DNA from: Streptosporangium canum
GTDB lineage: Bacteria > Actinomycetota > Actinomycetes > Streptosporangiales > Streptosporangiaceae
Direction of reading: 5' to 3'
Assembly: GCF_900113865.1 (NCBI RefSeq)
Contig: NZ_FOQY01000017.1
Span: 112,324-176,323, forward strand
Length of the DNA stretch: 64,000 nt
Under the pieces are notes generated by a model. It was not told where the DNA came from. It saw only the letters and a list, made by a program, of their open reading frames with translations, and made no database searches. The translations under genes were made by a program, and so were the position numbers. This document shows, one piece after another, positions 24,423-33,864 of this stretch. How positions within the stretch are numbered: the stretch's first letter is position 1; each line of letters begins with the position of its first letter.

Positions 24423-26549
24423 TCATCCGGTGGGGTCGACGGTGGCCAGGAACACGTCGCCGTTGCCGGGCGCGGTGCCGCCGCCGGGAGTCCCGTAGGT
24501 CAGCCCGGTCACCAGCACGTCCCCGGCCGGAGTCGGCGTCGCGTAGAGGTTCGGCTCGGCGAACGGGTCGACGCCGTCGTCGCGGGCCGTGCCGAACTGG
24601 GCGGCCGCCTGCTGCCTTCCCGTGCCCGACAGGCGCACGGCCAGCACGTCGGCGCCGCCCGCCGCCACACCGATCCGGCCACGGGTGTATCCGATCACCT
24701 CGACGGCGCCGCCGGGCAGCGCGACCACGCCGGCTCCCGCGTCCGGGGCCGGGGTGGCGACGGTCCTGCTCCATTTCTGCCTGCCTGCGGAGGTGTACGC
24801 CACGGCCAGGAGGTCGCCGCCGCTCTCTCCGGTGGCCACCGCGAGCCCGTCGGTGGTCACCGTCACCGCGCCGAGCCGGTCGTCGCCGTCGCCGCCCGCG
24901 GCCGACACCCACCGCGAGGTGCCGTCCGTGCCGTATCCGGCGATCCAGCCGTCCAGCCCGCCGAGCGCCGGCGCGCCGGGCAGCCCCGCCGTGGCGCTGC
25001 CGGCCACGAAGACACCGGTGGCGTCGGCGGCCACGCCGTAGGCCTTGTCCTCGCCGGCGCCGCCGAGCTGGCGTGTCCAGCCGAGCTGCCCGTCCGCCCC
25101 GATCCGGGCCAGGAAGGCGTCCTTGTCGCCGCTGTTCGTGCCGGCGAGCGCGCCCTTGGTGTAGCCGACCAGGTAGCCTCCGCCGTCCGCGGTGGCGGTG
25201 AGCCCGTAGGCGCGATCCGCCGCGCCGGCCGCGCCGAACTGGGTCAGCCACCGGACCTCGCCGCTCGCGTCCAGCCGCACCACGAAGGCGTCGTCGGTGG
25301 TGTTGCCGGGATGGCGGCCGTCCAGGTCGCCCCTGGTGTAGCCGGCGGCCAGCACGCCTCCGTCGGGCAGGGCGGCGACGCCGTACAGGCGCTCGTCGGC
25401 GGCGGTGCCGAGCTGTCTCGTCCACCGCGGGGTGCCGTCCGGGTTCCGGCGGATCAGGACCGCGTCCAGCTTGCCCGCGTACGGCCGGCCGTTCACCGGG
25501 CCACCGGCGGCGAGTCCCAGCGTGACCGAGCCGTCGGCATGTGCCGCCACACCACCCGCCCAGTCGGTGCCGGCGGTGCCGTACAGCGGCGCGGGCAGCC
25601 CGGTCGGCGGGACCACACTCAGCATGGGGCCGAGGTTCGCCATGCCCTGTTCGAACGCGGGCCCCCAGACGCTCCAGTCGTGGCCGCCGTCCAGGATGCG
25701 CATCTCCGCCGAGACGCCCGGTGCCCGCCGTACGGTGTTGTAGAGCGCCTCGGATTCGAAGTCGAGGTCGTGGCGGGCGTCGGCGGGGTCCGGGTTGGCG
25801 TACTCGTCGTCGCCCACCGCGACGAACAGCCGCACGGGCAGCTCGGGATCCATGCCGGGCAGCAGGTCCGGGTAGTTGAGCTCGCGGTACACCTCGTCGG
25901 CGAACTTCTGGTCGCCGAGGCCGAACGCGCCGTACTCGCGGGCCGACGAGTCCGCCGGCGGCAGCGGCGTGTAGACGGCGGGGCTGAGGACGAGCGCGCT
26001 GCCGAAGAGGTCCGGGTGGGCCAGGGTGAAGCGCAGCGCGCCGTAGCCGCCCATGGAGTAGCCGCCGACCATCCGCGCGTCGCGGATCGGCGCGGTGCGG
26101 TAGGCGGAGTCGACGTGGTTCACCAGGTCGCGGGTCAACGCGGTCTCCACCGGCCGGCCGGGCGCGTCGGTGCCGGTGTAGCGCGAATCCACGTACCAGC
26201 TGCCGCCTCCGCTCCAGGGCGCGTCCGGCATGACCGCGATGAGGCCGGGGATCCGCTTGTCCTGGATCAGCCGGTCCAGCGTGTCCTTGACCTGGGTCCA
26301 CGCCTGCATCGTGTCTCCCCTGCCGTGGAGCAGGTAGAGCACCGGGTAACGCCCCGCGCCCCGGTCATAGCCGTGCGGCAGGTAGACGTTGTACGCGATG
26401 GATTCGCCGAGCGCGGCGGAGTGCGCCGAGCCCGTGGTGATCGTGCCGGCCCGGTCCTTGCCGACCTGCGCCTGACCGGGTACGGCCAGCACGGCGACAA
26501 GCGCCAGAGCTGCCAGAACACCGAGCCCGCGCCATCGCGAAACGGCCAT
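24423..26549 (-). CDS. Secreted esterase fused to beta-propeller-like repeats
   Basis: 708-aa secreted protein. Signal peptide at residues 1-27. Residues about 35-310 are an esterase-D/antigen-85-like alpha/beta-hydrolase: YPVLYLLHGRGDTMQAW, nucleophile elbow GGYSMGGYGAL with Ser165, and GGHDWSVW with His290. Feruloyl and acetylxylan esterases have this form. Residues about 335-700 hold six or more repeats of the SBBP-like type (LDASGEVRWLTQFGAAGAADRAYGLTAT, with W-TRQLG and ATDADG-like strands), predicted to fold as a propeller. A perfect LacI-family operator lies 18 bp upstream of the start, so expression is probably induced by a sugar. The substrate is probably a plant polysaccharide ester; that is inference. 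Confidence 0.85.
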   Translation of the reverse strand: MAVSRWRGLGVLAALALVAVLAVPGQAQVGKDRAGTITTGSAHSAALGESIAYNVYLPHGYDRGAGRYPVLYLLHGRGDTMQAWTQVKDTLDRLIQDKRIPGLIAVMPDAPWSGGGSWYVDSRYTGTDAPGRPVETALTRDLVNHVDSAYRTAPIRDARMVGGYSMGGYGALRFTLAHPDLFGSALVLSPAVYTPLPPADSSAREYGAFGLGDQKFADEVYRELNYPDLLPGMDPELPVRLFVAVGDDEYANPDPADARHDLDFESEALYNTVRRAPGVSAEMRILDGGHDWSVWGPAFEQGMANLGPMLSVVPPTGLPAPLYGTAGTDWAGGVAAHADGSVTLGLAAGGPVNGRPYAGKLDAVLIRRNPDGTPRWTRQLGTAADERLYGVAALPDGGVLAAGYTRGDLDGRHPGNTTDDAFVVRLDASGEVRWLTQFGAAGAADRAYGLTATADGGGYLVGYTKGALAGTNSGDKDAFLARIGADGQLGWTRQLGGAGEDKAYGVAADATGVFVAGSATAGLPGAPALGGLDGWIAGYGTDGTSRWVSAAGGDGDDRLGAVTVTTDGLAVATGESGGDLLAVAYTSAGRQKWSRTVATPAPDAGAGVVALPGGAVEVIGYTRGRIGVAAGGADVLAVRLSGTGRQQAAAQFGTARDDGVDPFAEPNLYATPTPAGDVLVTGLTYGTPGGGTAPGNGDVFLATVDPTG

Positions 26550-26567
26550 CGGGTCACTCCTTGATAG

Positions 26568-26587
26568 TGCTGTAAACGTTTACAGCA
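26568..26587. promoter_or_regulatory. LacI/GalR-family operator
   Basis: Perfect 20-bp palindrome with centre TGTAAACGTTTACA, matching the LacI/GalR consensus with central CG. It sits 18 bp before the esterase start, where a repressor would block transcription. No LacI-family gene is in the window. Confidence 0.8.
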
Positions 26588-26816
26588 AGCCGGTCCGCAC
26601 ACCCGGACCGTGAGTATGGTTTCGGGTGAGTCTCTTCGCCTGTTCCGGCGATGTCAATAGTCGTCTCTCCGGGTCGGCAGGCGCCTCTCCGGCCCGCGCG
26701 GGCGCCGCCATCTCGGTGTCCCCCGGAGCGACCCGCGCGCGCCCCCGGGTCAGGTCACCGCGCCGACCACGGCGCACGGGCCGCACGGAACGCCGCCAGG
26801 ATGGCATGCTGACAGC

Positions 26817-27557
26817 GTGGTCGAACGTGACATACATCTGCGTATCACCGCCGAGCTGCTGCTGTTCCTGCCCGCGAGCCGCCGGCGCGAGTGGCAGCGG
26901 GTGGCGCCCGACGGGACGTCGACGCTGGGGCACGTCGTGGAGTCGCTCGGCATCCCGCTGCCGGAGGTGGGGCCCATGACCGTCGACGGCGCGGAGGTCG
27001 GCCCGTCCTACCAGCCCGCCGCCGGTGACGTGGTCCACGTCCACGCCGTGCCCCGCCCCCAGCGGGTGCCCCTCGAACCGGGACGGCTCGCCCCCCGGTT
27101 CCTGCTCGACGTCCATCTCGGCACCCTGGCGCGACGGCTCCGGCTGCTGGGCCTGGACACGGCCTACCACAACGACATGGACGACCCCTCGCTGGTCGTC
27201 CAGGCGAACGCGGAACGCCGCGTGCTGCTGACCCGCGACCGCGGGCTGCTGCGCCGCCGGGCGCTCTGGCTCGGCGCCTACGTCCGGGGCAGCAACCCGC
27301 ACGACCAGCTCCATGACCTGCTGGAACGATTCGCGCCGCCGCTACGGCCGTGGACCCGCTGCACGGCCTGCAACGGGGAGCTGGTGCCCGTCGGCAAGCA
27401 CGAGGTCGAACGCCTGCTGGAGGCCGGGACCCGGCGCACCTACGACGCCTACGGCCGCTGCCCGGAGTGCGGCCAGATCTACTGGCGCGGCGCGCACAGC
27501 GAGCACCTGGAGGAGATCGTGCGGTCGGCGACGCGCGCGGCCGGTTCCAGCCAGTAG
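26817..27557 (+). CDS. Mut7-C RNase-domain protein with ubiquitin-like N-terminus
   Basis: 246-aa protein. Residues 1-82 are a beta-grasp (ThiS/MoaD-like) domain, ending GDVVHVHAVPRP. Residues about 90-165 are the Mut7-C PIN-like nuclease fold (RFLLDVHLGTLARRLRLLGLDTAY, then RVLLTRDRGLLRRR with acidic residues). Residues about 180-225 are a zinc ribbon (RCTACNGEL and GRCPECGQIYWRG). Members are predicted RNases; the substrate is unknown. Start GTG 26817. The 229 bp upstream contain only a short dyad near 26590-26610 and nothing else recognised. Confidence 0.85.
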   Translation: MVERDIHLRITAELLLFLPASRRREWQRVAPDGTSTLGHVVESLGIPLPEVGPMTVDGAEVGPSYQPAAGDVVHVHAVPRPQRVPLEPGRLAPRFLLDVHLGTLARRLRLLGLDTAYHNDMDDPSLVVQANAERRVLLTRDRGLLRRRALWLGAYVRGSNPHDQLHDLLERFAPPLRPWTRCTACNGELVPVGKHEVERLLEAGTRRTYDAYGRCPECGQIYWRGAHSEHLEEIVRSATRAAGSSQ

Positions 27558-27799
27558 GTTCCGGGCCCGGAGCGACGTAACGATCACGTGTACCCTGTTC
27601 CGGAACTTGCTCCTGTCCGCCGGCAGGTTGCCCCCCGAGTCGAGCGCCGGTCGGGGCCTCCCCACCCTGCCGCGGAGACACCGCCTGACCATCGGCGTCG
27701 ACGGCCGGCACGGCGACGCCGCGCTGGTCGAGGGCCGTCCCCCACCGCGTCACCCCTTCACCCTGCTCCCATGCCCCGACTCCTCAAAGGAGTGTTTTC

Positions 27800-29530
27800 G
27801 TGCGTGTCTTCTCCGTCGATGACGGCTCATTCCAGCTGGACGGCACCCCGTTCAGGGTGCTGTCCGGCGCCCTGCACTACTTTCGAGTGCACCGGGAACA
27901 GTGGGGGCACCGGCTGGCCATGCTGCGCGCGATGGGGCTCAACACCGTCGAGACGTACGTGCCGTGGAACCTGCACGAGCCCTGGCCGGGAGACTTCCGC
28001 AGGGTGGATGAGCTGGGAGCGTTCCTGGACGCGGCGGCGACCGAAGGGCTCCTGGCGATCGTGCGGCCGGGGCCCTACATCTGCGCGGAGTGGGACAACG
28101 GCGGGCTGCCCGTCTGGCTGACCGGCCACCTGCGTACCAGCGACCCCGAGTACCTGGCCCACGTCGACCGCTACCTCGACTGGATCCTGCCCCAGGTGAC
28201 CGAGCGGCAGGTCACCCGCGGCGGGAACGTGATCATGGTGCAGGTGGAGAACGAGTACGGCTCCTACGGCAGCGACCACGCCTACCTGCGGCATCTGGCG
28301 GACGGGCTGGTCAGGCGGGGCATCGAGGTGCCGCTGTTCACCTCCGACGGACCGGCCGACCACTACCTGACCGGCGGAACGGTCGACGGTGTGCTGGCCA
28401 CGGTGAACTTCGGCTCCGAGCCCGAGCAGGCATTCGCCACGCTGCGCGCCCATCGCCCGGACGACCCGCTGTTCTGCATGGAGTTCTGGTGCGGCTGGTT
28501 CGACCACTGGGGGCACGAGCACGTCGTCCGTGACCCCCATGACGCGGCCGACACCCTGGAGCGGATCCTGGCCGCGGGGGCGTCGGTCAACCTCTACATG
28601 GCGCATGGCGGCAGCAACCCCGGCACCCGGGCGGGCGCCAACCGCGACGGAGCGCAGGCCGACGGGGGCTGGCGGCCCACCGTGACCTCCTACGACTACG
28701 ACGCCCCGATCGACGAGCGCGGCGCGCCGACGGAGAAGTTCTGGCGCTTCCGCGAGGTGCTCTCCGCCTACAACGAGGAACTGCCCGAGGTGCCCGCCGT
28801 ACCGGCCGTGCTGCCGCCCGCGACGCTCCGCCCGGAGGGGTCCGTCCCGCTCCGGCGGGCCTTGGACGTCCTGGCGCGGCCGGAGGTGGTCGCACCGGTG
28901 CCGCCGACCTTCGAGGAACTGGGGCTGGAGCACGGGCTCGTGCTCTACCGGACCACCGTGCCGGGGCCGCGTGAGCCCTACCCGCTGACGCTGCGCGAGG
29001 TGCGCGACCGCGCGCATGTGTTCGTCGACGGGCGGCCGGCCGGTGTGGTGGAGCGGGACGCGGAAGTCCTTCCCGGGCCGGTGGCGGGCGGGTCCGCCGT
29101 GGTCGAGGTGCTGGTGGAGTCGATGGGGCGGACCAACTACGGGCCGCTGCTCGGCGAGCGCAAGGGGCTCCTCGGCGGGATCCTCCACCACCAGCAGTAC
29201 CTGCACGGATACGGGGCCCGCGCGATCCCGTTGGAGGACGTGTCGGCACTGGCCTTCGAACAGGGGACGGTGGACGAGGCGCCGGCGTTCTTCCGCACGG
29301 TGCTGGAGGTGACCGAGCCCGCGGATACGTTCCTGATGCTGCCGGGCTGGGGCAAGGGCTACGTCTGGGTCAACGGAGTCCTGCTGGGCCGCTACTGGGA
29401 CAGAGGGCCGCAGCGCACGCTCTACGTTCCCGCCCCGCTGCTGCGGGCGGGCGGGAACGAGATCGTGCACCTGGAGCTCGATCGGGTGGGCTCGGTGCTC
29501 GAACTCCACGCGGAACCCGACCTCGGCTGA
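27800..29530 (+). CDS. Beta-galactosidase, glycoside hydrolase family 35
   Basis: 576-aa GH35 enzyme without a signal peptide, so intracellular. TIM barrel at about 1-320: SGALHYFRVHREQW, NTVETYVPWNLHEP, RPGPYICAEWDNGGLP. The acid/base is in MVQVENEYGSYGS (Glu152) and the nucleophile in FCMEFWCGWFDHWG (Glu228). The remainder forms jelly-roll domains. It removes terminal beta-galactose from oligosaccharides. GTG 27800 is preceded by AAAGGAG. The 242-bp upstream region holds its promoter, not precisely located. It heads a locus with a ROK regulator, oligosaccharide-type ABC importer and GH20 hexosaminidase on the same strand, suggesting a galactose/N-acetylhexosamine glycan as substrate. Confidence 0.95.
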   Translation: MRVFSVDDGSFQLDGTPFRVLSGALHYFRVHREQWGHRLAMLRAMGLNTVETYVPWNLHEPWPGDFRRVDELGAFLDAAATEGLLAIVRPGPYICAEWDNGGLPVWLTGHLRTSDPEYLAHVDRYLDWILPQVTERQVTRGGNVIMVQVENEYGSYGSDHAYLRHLADGLVRRGIEVPLFTSDGPADHYLTGGTVDGVLATVNFGSEPEQAFATLRAHRPDDPLFCMEFWCGWFDHWGHEHVVRDPHDAADTLERILAAGASVNLYMAHGGSNPGTRAGANRDGAQADGGWRPTVTSYDYDAPIDERGAPTEKFWRFREVLSAYNEELPEVPAVPAVLPPATLRPEGSVPLRRALDVLARPEVVAPVPPTFEELGLEHGLVLYRTTVPGPREPYPLTLREVRDRAHVFVDGRPAGVVERDAEVLPGPVAGGSAVVEVLVESMGRTNYGPLLGERKGLLGGILHHQQYLHGYGARAIPLEDVSALAFEQGTVDEAPAFFRTVLEVTEPADTFLMLPGWGKGYVWVNGVLLGRYWDRGPQRTLYVPAPLLRAGGNEIVHLELDRVGSVLELHAEPDLG

Positions 29531-29709
29531 GGGCGGCCGAGGACGAAGGGGCGGACGGAGCCGTCAGGTGCGGCCGCCCGCCCCACGGACAGCCGCACCG
29601 CGACGGCCACGGCCGGCTGCCGGTGGCGCGGTCGACCGGCGGCTCTGCCCGTGTTTCGGCGCACGCCGGGTCGCTTTTTGCAAGGTGGCTTATTAAGTAC
29701 GATGTGCCG

Positions 29710-30852
29710 ATGCATCAGCAGAGCGGCGACGCCTCACTTCTCCGGCGCCTCAACAGCGCCGCGATCCTAGGGATCCTCCGCAACACGGACGTGGCCACGC
29801 TGGCGGAGCTCGCCCGCGCGGCGCGTGTCTCGCGTCCCACGGTCGAGGCGATCGTGGAGGAACTGCTGGTGGAGGGCTGGGTCGAGGAGTACACGGAGGA
29901 GTACGGCGGCGGCCGGCGTGGCCGGCCCGCCAAGCGCTTCCGCTTCCGCACCTCGGCGCGCAAGGTGGTCGGGCTCAGTGTGGGCGCCTACCGGTTGCAC
30001 GCCATGACCGCCGACCTGGGTGGCACGATCATCGCTACCCGGCGGGTCGCCGTCTTCCAGGAGATGACGCCGGGCGAGCGCATCGACGAGATCGCCCGGC
30101 TGGTGGGACAGTGCGCGGCCGAGGCCGGCGTCGAGATACGCGACCTGGCCGCCGTCGCGGTGGGGACCACGGGCGTGGTCGACGGACAGGGGCGGGTGGT
30201 CAAGAGCAACGTGCTGCCCAACTGGGCCGGGGTGCCGCTGCAGGCCGAACTGTCGGCGCGGCTTTCGGTGCCGGTGCTGGTCGAGAACGACATGCGTCTG
30301 GCGGTGCTGGCCGAGCACTGGCGCGGCGTCGCGGAAGGGTGCAGCGACGTGGTCTACCTGTTCACCGGCAACCGGCTCTCGCTCGGGCTGCTCATCGGGG
30401 GCACGCCCTACCGGGGGGCGCATTCCGCCTCGGGCGAGATCGGCGAGCCGGCGAAGGGCCTGTGGCTGGCCTTCGGCCACGTCACCGAGTACGCCATGTC
30501 CGTCGAGCCGGGGGAGTTGCGTTCGCCCGCCCAGGCCGCGGAGTTCGCCTTCGCCCGGGCGCGGGAGGGGGAGGAGCGTGCCGCGAAGGCGGTCGAGGAT
30601 TTCGCCACGACCCTGGCTGAGGGCCTGGCGACCGTCGTCAACCCGCTGGATCCCGAGATGGTGGTGATCGGCGGCTCGCTCGCGCCCGGCGGCGAGTTAC
30701 TGGTGGAGCCGATCCAGCGGTATCTCGACCGGGTCTGCGTCTATCCGCCGCGGGTCCTGGCCTCCCGGTTCGGCGCGGAGTCGATCGTGGTCGGGGCGGT
30801 CAAGGCCGCGCTCAACCACGCGGAGACCACCCTCTTTAGGAAAGGTTCCTGA
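29710..30852 (+). CDS. ROK-family transcriptional regulator lacking the zinc motif
   Basis: 380-aa ROK (NagC/XylR) regulator. Residues about 10-75 form a winged helix-turn-helix (SLLRRLNSAAILGIL, then ATLAELARAARVSRPTVEAIVEEL). Residues about 90-375 are the sugar-kinase-like domain (VVGLSVGAYRLHAM, AVAVGTTGVVDGQG, VENDMRLAVLAE, VVIGGSLAPGGEL). Most ROK proteins have GEIGH and CxCGxxGC zinc ligands; here the loop reads GEIGEPAKGL and no cysteine cluster is present, so ligand sensing must differ. ATG 29710 is preferred; in-frame ATG 29623 lacks support. The start sits in a short AT-rich stretch with TTGCAA and CTTATTAAG. It probably represses the surrounding glycan locus. Confidence 0.9.
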   Translation: MHQQSGDASLLRRLNSAAILGILRNTDVATLAELARAARVSRPTVEAIVEELLVEGWVEEYTEEYGGGRRGRPAKRFRFRTSARKVVGLSVGAYRLHAMTADLGGTIIATRRVAVFQEMTPGERIDEIARLVGQCAAEAGVEIRDLAAVAVGTTGVVDGQGRVVKSNVLPNWAGVPLQAELSARLSVPVLVENDMRLAVLAEHWRGVAEGCSDVVYLFTGNRLSLGLLIGGTPYRGAHSASGEIGEPAKGLWLAFGHVTEYAMSVEPGELRSPAQAAEFAFARAREGEERAAKAVEDFATTLAEGLATVVNPLDPEMVVIGGSLAPGGELLVEPIQRYLDRVCVYPPRVLASRFGAESIVVGAVKAALNHAETTLFRKGS

Positions 30853-30982
30853 ATAAAAATCATCACGAAAGCGTCACACGCTCGCCTCAACCGTGCATCT
30901 TCGTGCAGATCCTCCTTCATTAAGCTAGTTATTTTCATAATTGCCGCGCTAGCCTCCTCTCACTCGCCAGAAGGGGGGCTCT
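30853..30982 (+). promoter_or_regulatory. AT-rich promoter region of the glycan-uptake operon
   Basis: 130 bp, notably AT-rich in this GC-rich window, between the ROK stop and the oxidoreductase start. An AGGAA/TTCCT dyad followed by AATAAAAA at the ROK 3' end resembles a weak terminator. Near 30920-30950 the stretch CATTAAGCTAG then TTATTTTCATAATT resembles the TTATTAAG block upstream of the ROK gene, so it is a candidate ROK site. Confidence 0.4.
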
Positions 30983-32158
30983 GTGGAAGACCTACGTATC
31001 GGTGTCCTCGGCCTCGGCCTGCGCGCCAGCCTGGCCAAGGCGGCACACCGGCCGGGCATGGGGTCGGTGGTGGCGGCGATCTGCGACACCGACCCTGAGG
31101 CCGTCAAACGGCACGTCGACTCGTTCGACGACCCGGTGACCTGCCAGGACTACAGGGAACTGCTCGACCGGGACGACATCGACGCCATCCTCGTCGTCAC
31201 GCCCGACGACACCCACGAGGCGATGGCCGTCGACTGCCTGAGCGCGGGCAAGGCCGTCTACCTCGAAAAGCCCATGCACATCACGATCGAGGGCTGCGAC
31301 ACCATCCTGCGCGCCGCCCACGACACCGGCACCCGCCTGTACGTCGGCCACAACATGCGGCACATGGGCGTCGTCCGGCTGATGCGCGAGATCATCCAGA
31401 AGGGCGTCATCGGCGAACCGAAGACCATCTGGGTCCGCCATTTCGTCTCCTACGGAGGCGACTACTACTTCAAGGACTGGCACGCCGAGCGCGAGCGCAC
31501 CACCGGACTGCTCCTGCAGAAGGCCGCACACGACCTGGACGTGGTGCACTGGCTGGCCGGCGGCTACACCGAGCGGGTCAACGCCTTCGGCGACCTCATG
31601 GTCTACGGCGACCTGCCCAGGCGCGCGCCGGGCACGCCCCGACCCGAGGGCTGGCTGCGCGAGTTCGACTGGCCGCCCACCCGGCGGCGCGACCTCAACC
31701 ACCGCATTGACGTCGAGGACCTCAGCGTCATGAACATGCGCCTGGACAACGGAGTCATCGCTGCTTACCAGCAGTGCCACTTCTCGCCGGACTACTTCCG
31801 CAACTACACCGTGATCGGGACCGAGGGCAGGCTGGAGAACTTCGGCGACCGGCCCGGCGACACGGTCAAGGTCTGGAACACCGGCCCGACAGCCTACCGC
31901 GACGACTGCGACATCGCGTACAAGGTGCCCGAGGCGCTCGGCACACACGGCGGCGCCGACCACCACATCATCGCGGAGTTCTGCCGGTTCGTGCGGGAGG
32001 GCGGGCAGACCGACACCTCCCCCGTGGCCGCCCGGATGAGCGTCGCCGCCGGCTACATGGCCACCCTCTCGCTACGGAACGGCGGCACACCGTACGAAGT
32101 GCCATCCCTGGACCCGGAACTGGTCGCCTACTTCGACGGCGGCCAAACCCGCATCTGA
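30983..32158 (+). CDS. Gfo/Idh/MocA-family oxidoreductase
   Basis: 391-aa NAD(P)-dependent sugar oxidoreductase. The Rossmann motif LRIGVLGLGLRASL starts the protein; the family motif appears as VYLEKPMH (Lys in EKP), and the catalytic helix as LLLQKAAHDLDVVHWLAGG. GTG 30983 begins 15 bp after an AAGGGGG site. It is the first gene of a unit that continues into the importer lipoprotein 14 bp later. It probably oxidises or epimerises a sugar released by the glycosidases; the exact sugar cannot be read from the sequence. Confidence 0.9.
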   Translation: MEDLRIGVLGLGLRASLAKAAHRPGMGSVVAAICDTDPEAVKRHVDSFDDPVTCQDYRELLDRDDIDAILVVTPDDTHEAMAVDCLSAGKAVYLEKPMHITIEGCDTILRAAHDTGTRLYVGHNMRHMGVVRLMREIIQKGVIGEPKTIWVRHFVSYGGDYYFKDWHAERERTTGLLLQKAAHDLDVVHWLAGGYTERVNAFGDLMVYGDLPRRAPGTPRPEGWLREFDWPPTRRRDLNHRIDVEDLSVMNMRLDNGVIAAYQQCHFSPDYFRNYTVIGTEGRLENFGDRPGDTVKVWNTGPTAYRDDCDIAYKVPEALGTHGGADHHIIAEFCRFVREGGQTDTSPVAARMSVAAGYMATLSLRNGGTPYEVPSLDPELVAYFDGGQTRI

Positions 32159-32172
32159 AAGGCCCATCCCCC

Positions 32173-33864
32173 ATGAAAAAGGTTAGATTCTCCGCCACAG
32201 CCGGCGCGCTGGGGCTGGCGTTGCTGCTGACCGCGTGCTCGCCGGGCACCTCGGGCGGGGCTCAGGAGAGCGCCACCAACGCTGCCGGCGGCACGTCGGA
32301 CTCGATCAGCCTGCGCATCAACAACGCCACCACGTACTCCCGCAACTTCAACATCTACTCCCCCTCCACCGACATCGCCCCGCAGATCAGCCTCATCTAT
32401 GAGCCGCTGGTGCGCCGCAACGTCCTCAAGGGCGGCCGGCTGGAACCGTGGCTGGCCGAGTCCTGGGAGTGGAGCGACGGCGACAAGACCGTCACCCTCA
32501 AGCTCCGCACCGATGTGAAGTTCTCCGACGGCACGCCGATGACCAGCAAGGACGTCGCCTTCACGCTGAACATCTCGCTGGAGCACCCCGAGCTGAACAC
32601 CGGCGGCCAGACCTACGTCTCGGCCGAGGCGACCGACGATCACACCGTGGTCGTCAAGTGGAAGAAGCCCGCGCAGCTCGACTTCTACCGCTTCGCGCTC
32701 GGCGTCACCGGCTTCGCGCCCCGGATCGTCCCCGAGCACATCTGGAAGGACAAGGACCTCAAGACCTGGACGAACCCCGACCCGGTCGGCACAGGCGTGG
32801 GCAAGCTCACCCAGTTCACCCCGCAGCAGTTCACCTTGGAGACGCGCGCGGACTACTGGGGCGGCCGGTTCCCGATGAAGACGATCAAGATCGTCGCGAC
32901 CGGTGGTGACGACCAGACCAAGGCGCGCCTGCTCAAGGGTGATATCGACTACGCCACCATTTCCTGGCCGAACGCCGAGCAGGAATACATGGCCCGGAAC
33001 CCGAAGGCCAACGTCTACAAGACGTTCCACACCGGCGGGGAGGAGTCGCTGCTGTTCAACCTGGCCAAGGAGCCCTTCTCCGACGTCAACGTGCGCAAGG
33101 CGCTGGCCATGAGCGTGGAGCGTTCCAGCGTGCTCAAGCTCGCCCCCACCGGCCAGGAGCCGGCCAACGCCTGTGGCCTGGAGCCGCAGGTGTACGCCGA
33201 GTTCATGGCTCCGGAGTGCAAGCCGCAGGCCCTCGACGTCGAAGGCGCCAAGAAGGCCCTGGCCGACGGCGGCTGGACCGTCGAGGGCGGCCGGCTCGCC
33301 AAGGACGGCAAGACCTACCCGCTGAGCATCAAGGTCGTGCAGGAGTACGCCAACTGGATGGCCTATGGCAAGGGCATGCAGGACCAGTGGAAGTCCAACC
33401 TGGGCCTGGACGTGAAGGTCATGGCCATCCCCGAGGAGAACTACGACCCGCAGCTCAACGAGGGCGACTACGACATGGCCCTCTACTGGACCGGCAACTC
33501 CAACGGCCTGTACTCCGTCTTCGCCGACCAGCTCGACTCCGACAAGTACAAGCCCATCGGCAAGGACGCCCAGTACCAGAACCAGAGCCGCTGGAAGGAC
33601 GCGTCCACCACGCCGCTGCTCGACAAGCTGCGCGACACCGTCGGCGACCCGGCCGCCCAGAAGGAGGCCGGCTACCAGCTCCAGAAGGTCGTGCTGGACC
33701 AGGTGCCGTTCTCCCCGATGTTCACCGCCGACTGGTTCGTCGAAATGAACCAGGCCCGGTGGGTGGGCTGGCCCGAGACGGGCAAGACCGACCACGTCCC
33801 GCACAGCGGCATCGGCCCTGACATCGTCATGACCCTCAAGGGTCTCAAGCCCGCGGGCAAGTAG
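32173..33864 (+). CDS. Substrate-binding lipoprotein, SBP_bac_5 family
   Basis: 563-aa extracellular solute-binding protein. The N-terminus has a signal peptide with lipobox LLLTACS (lipidated Cys22). Family features: WLAESWEWSDGDKTVTLKLR, DVAFTLN, and VRKALAMSVERSSVL. Family-5 binding proteins carry peptides, and several carry oligosaccharides; flanking glycosidases favour an oligosaccharide here. The stop codon directly abuts the start of the next permease gene. Confidence 0.93.
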   Translation: MKKVRFSATAGALGLALLLTACSPGTSGGAQESATNAAGGTSDSISLRINNATTYSRNFNIYSPSTDIAPQISLIYEPLVRRNVLKGGRLEPWLAESWEWSDGDKTVTLKLRTDVKFSDGTPMTSKDVAFTLNISLEHPELNTGGQTYVSAEATDDHTVVVKWKKPAQLDFYRFALGVTGFAPRIVPEHIWKDKDLKTWTNPDPVGTGVGKLTQFTPQQFTLETRADYWGGRFPMKTIKIVATGGDDQTKARLLKGDIDYATISWPNAEQEYMARNPKANVYKTFHTGGEESLLFNLAKEPFSDVNVRKALAMSVERSSVLKLAPTGQEPANACGLEPQVYAEFMAPECKPQALDVEGAKKALADGGWTVEGGRLAKDGKTYPLSIKVVQEYANWMAYGKGMQDQWKSNLGLDVKVMAIPEENYDPQLNEGDYDMALYWTGNSNGLYSVFADQLDSDKYKPIGKDAQYQNQSRWKDASTTPLLDKLRDTVGDPAAQKEAGYQLQKVVLDQVPFSPMFTADWFVEMNQARWVGWPETGKTDHVPHSGIGPDIVMTLKGLKPAGK

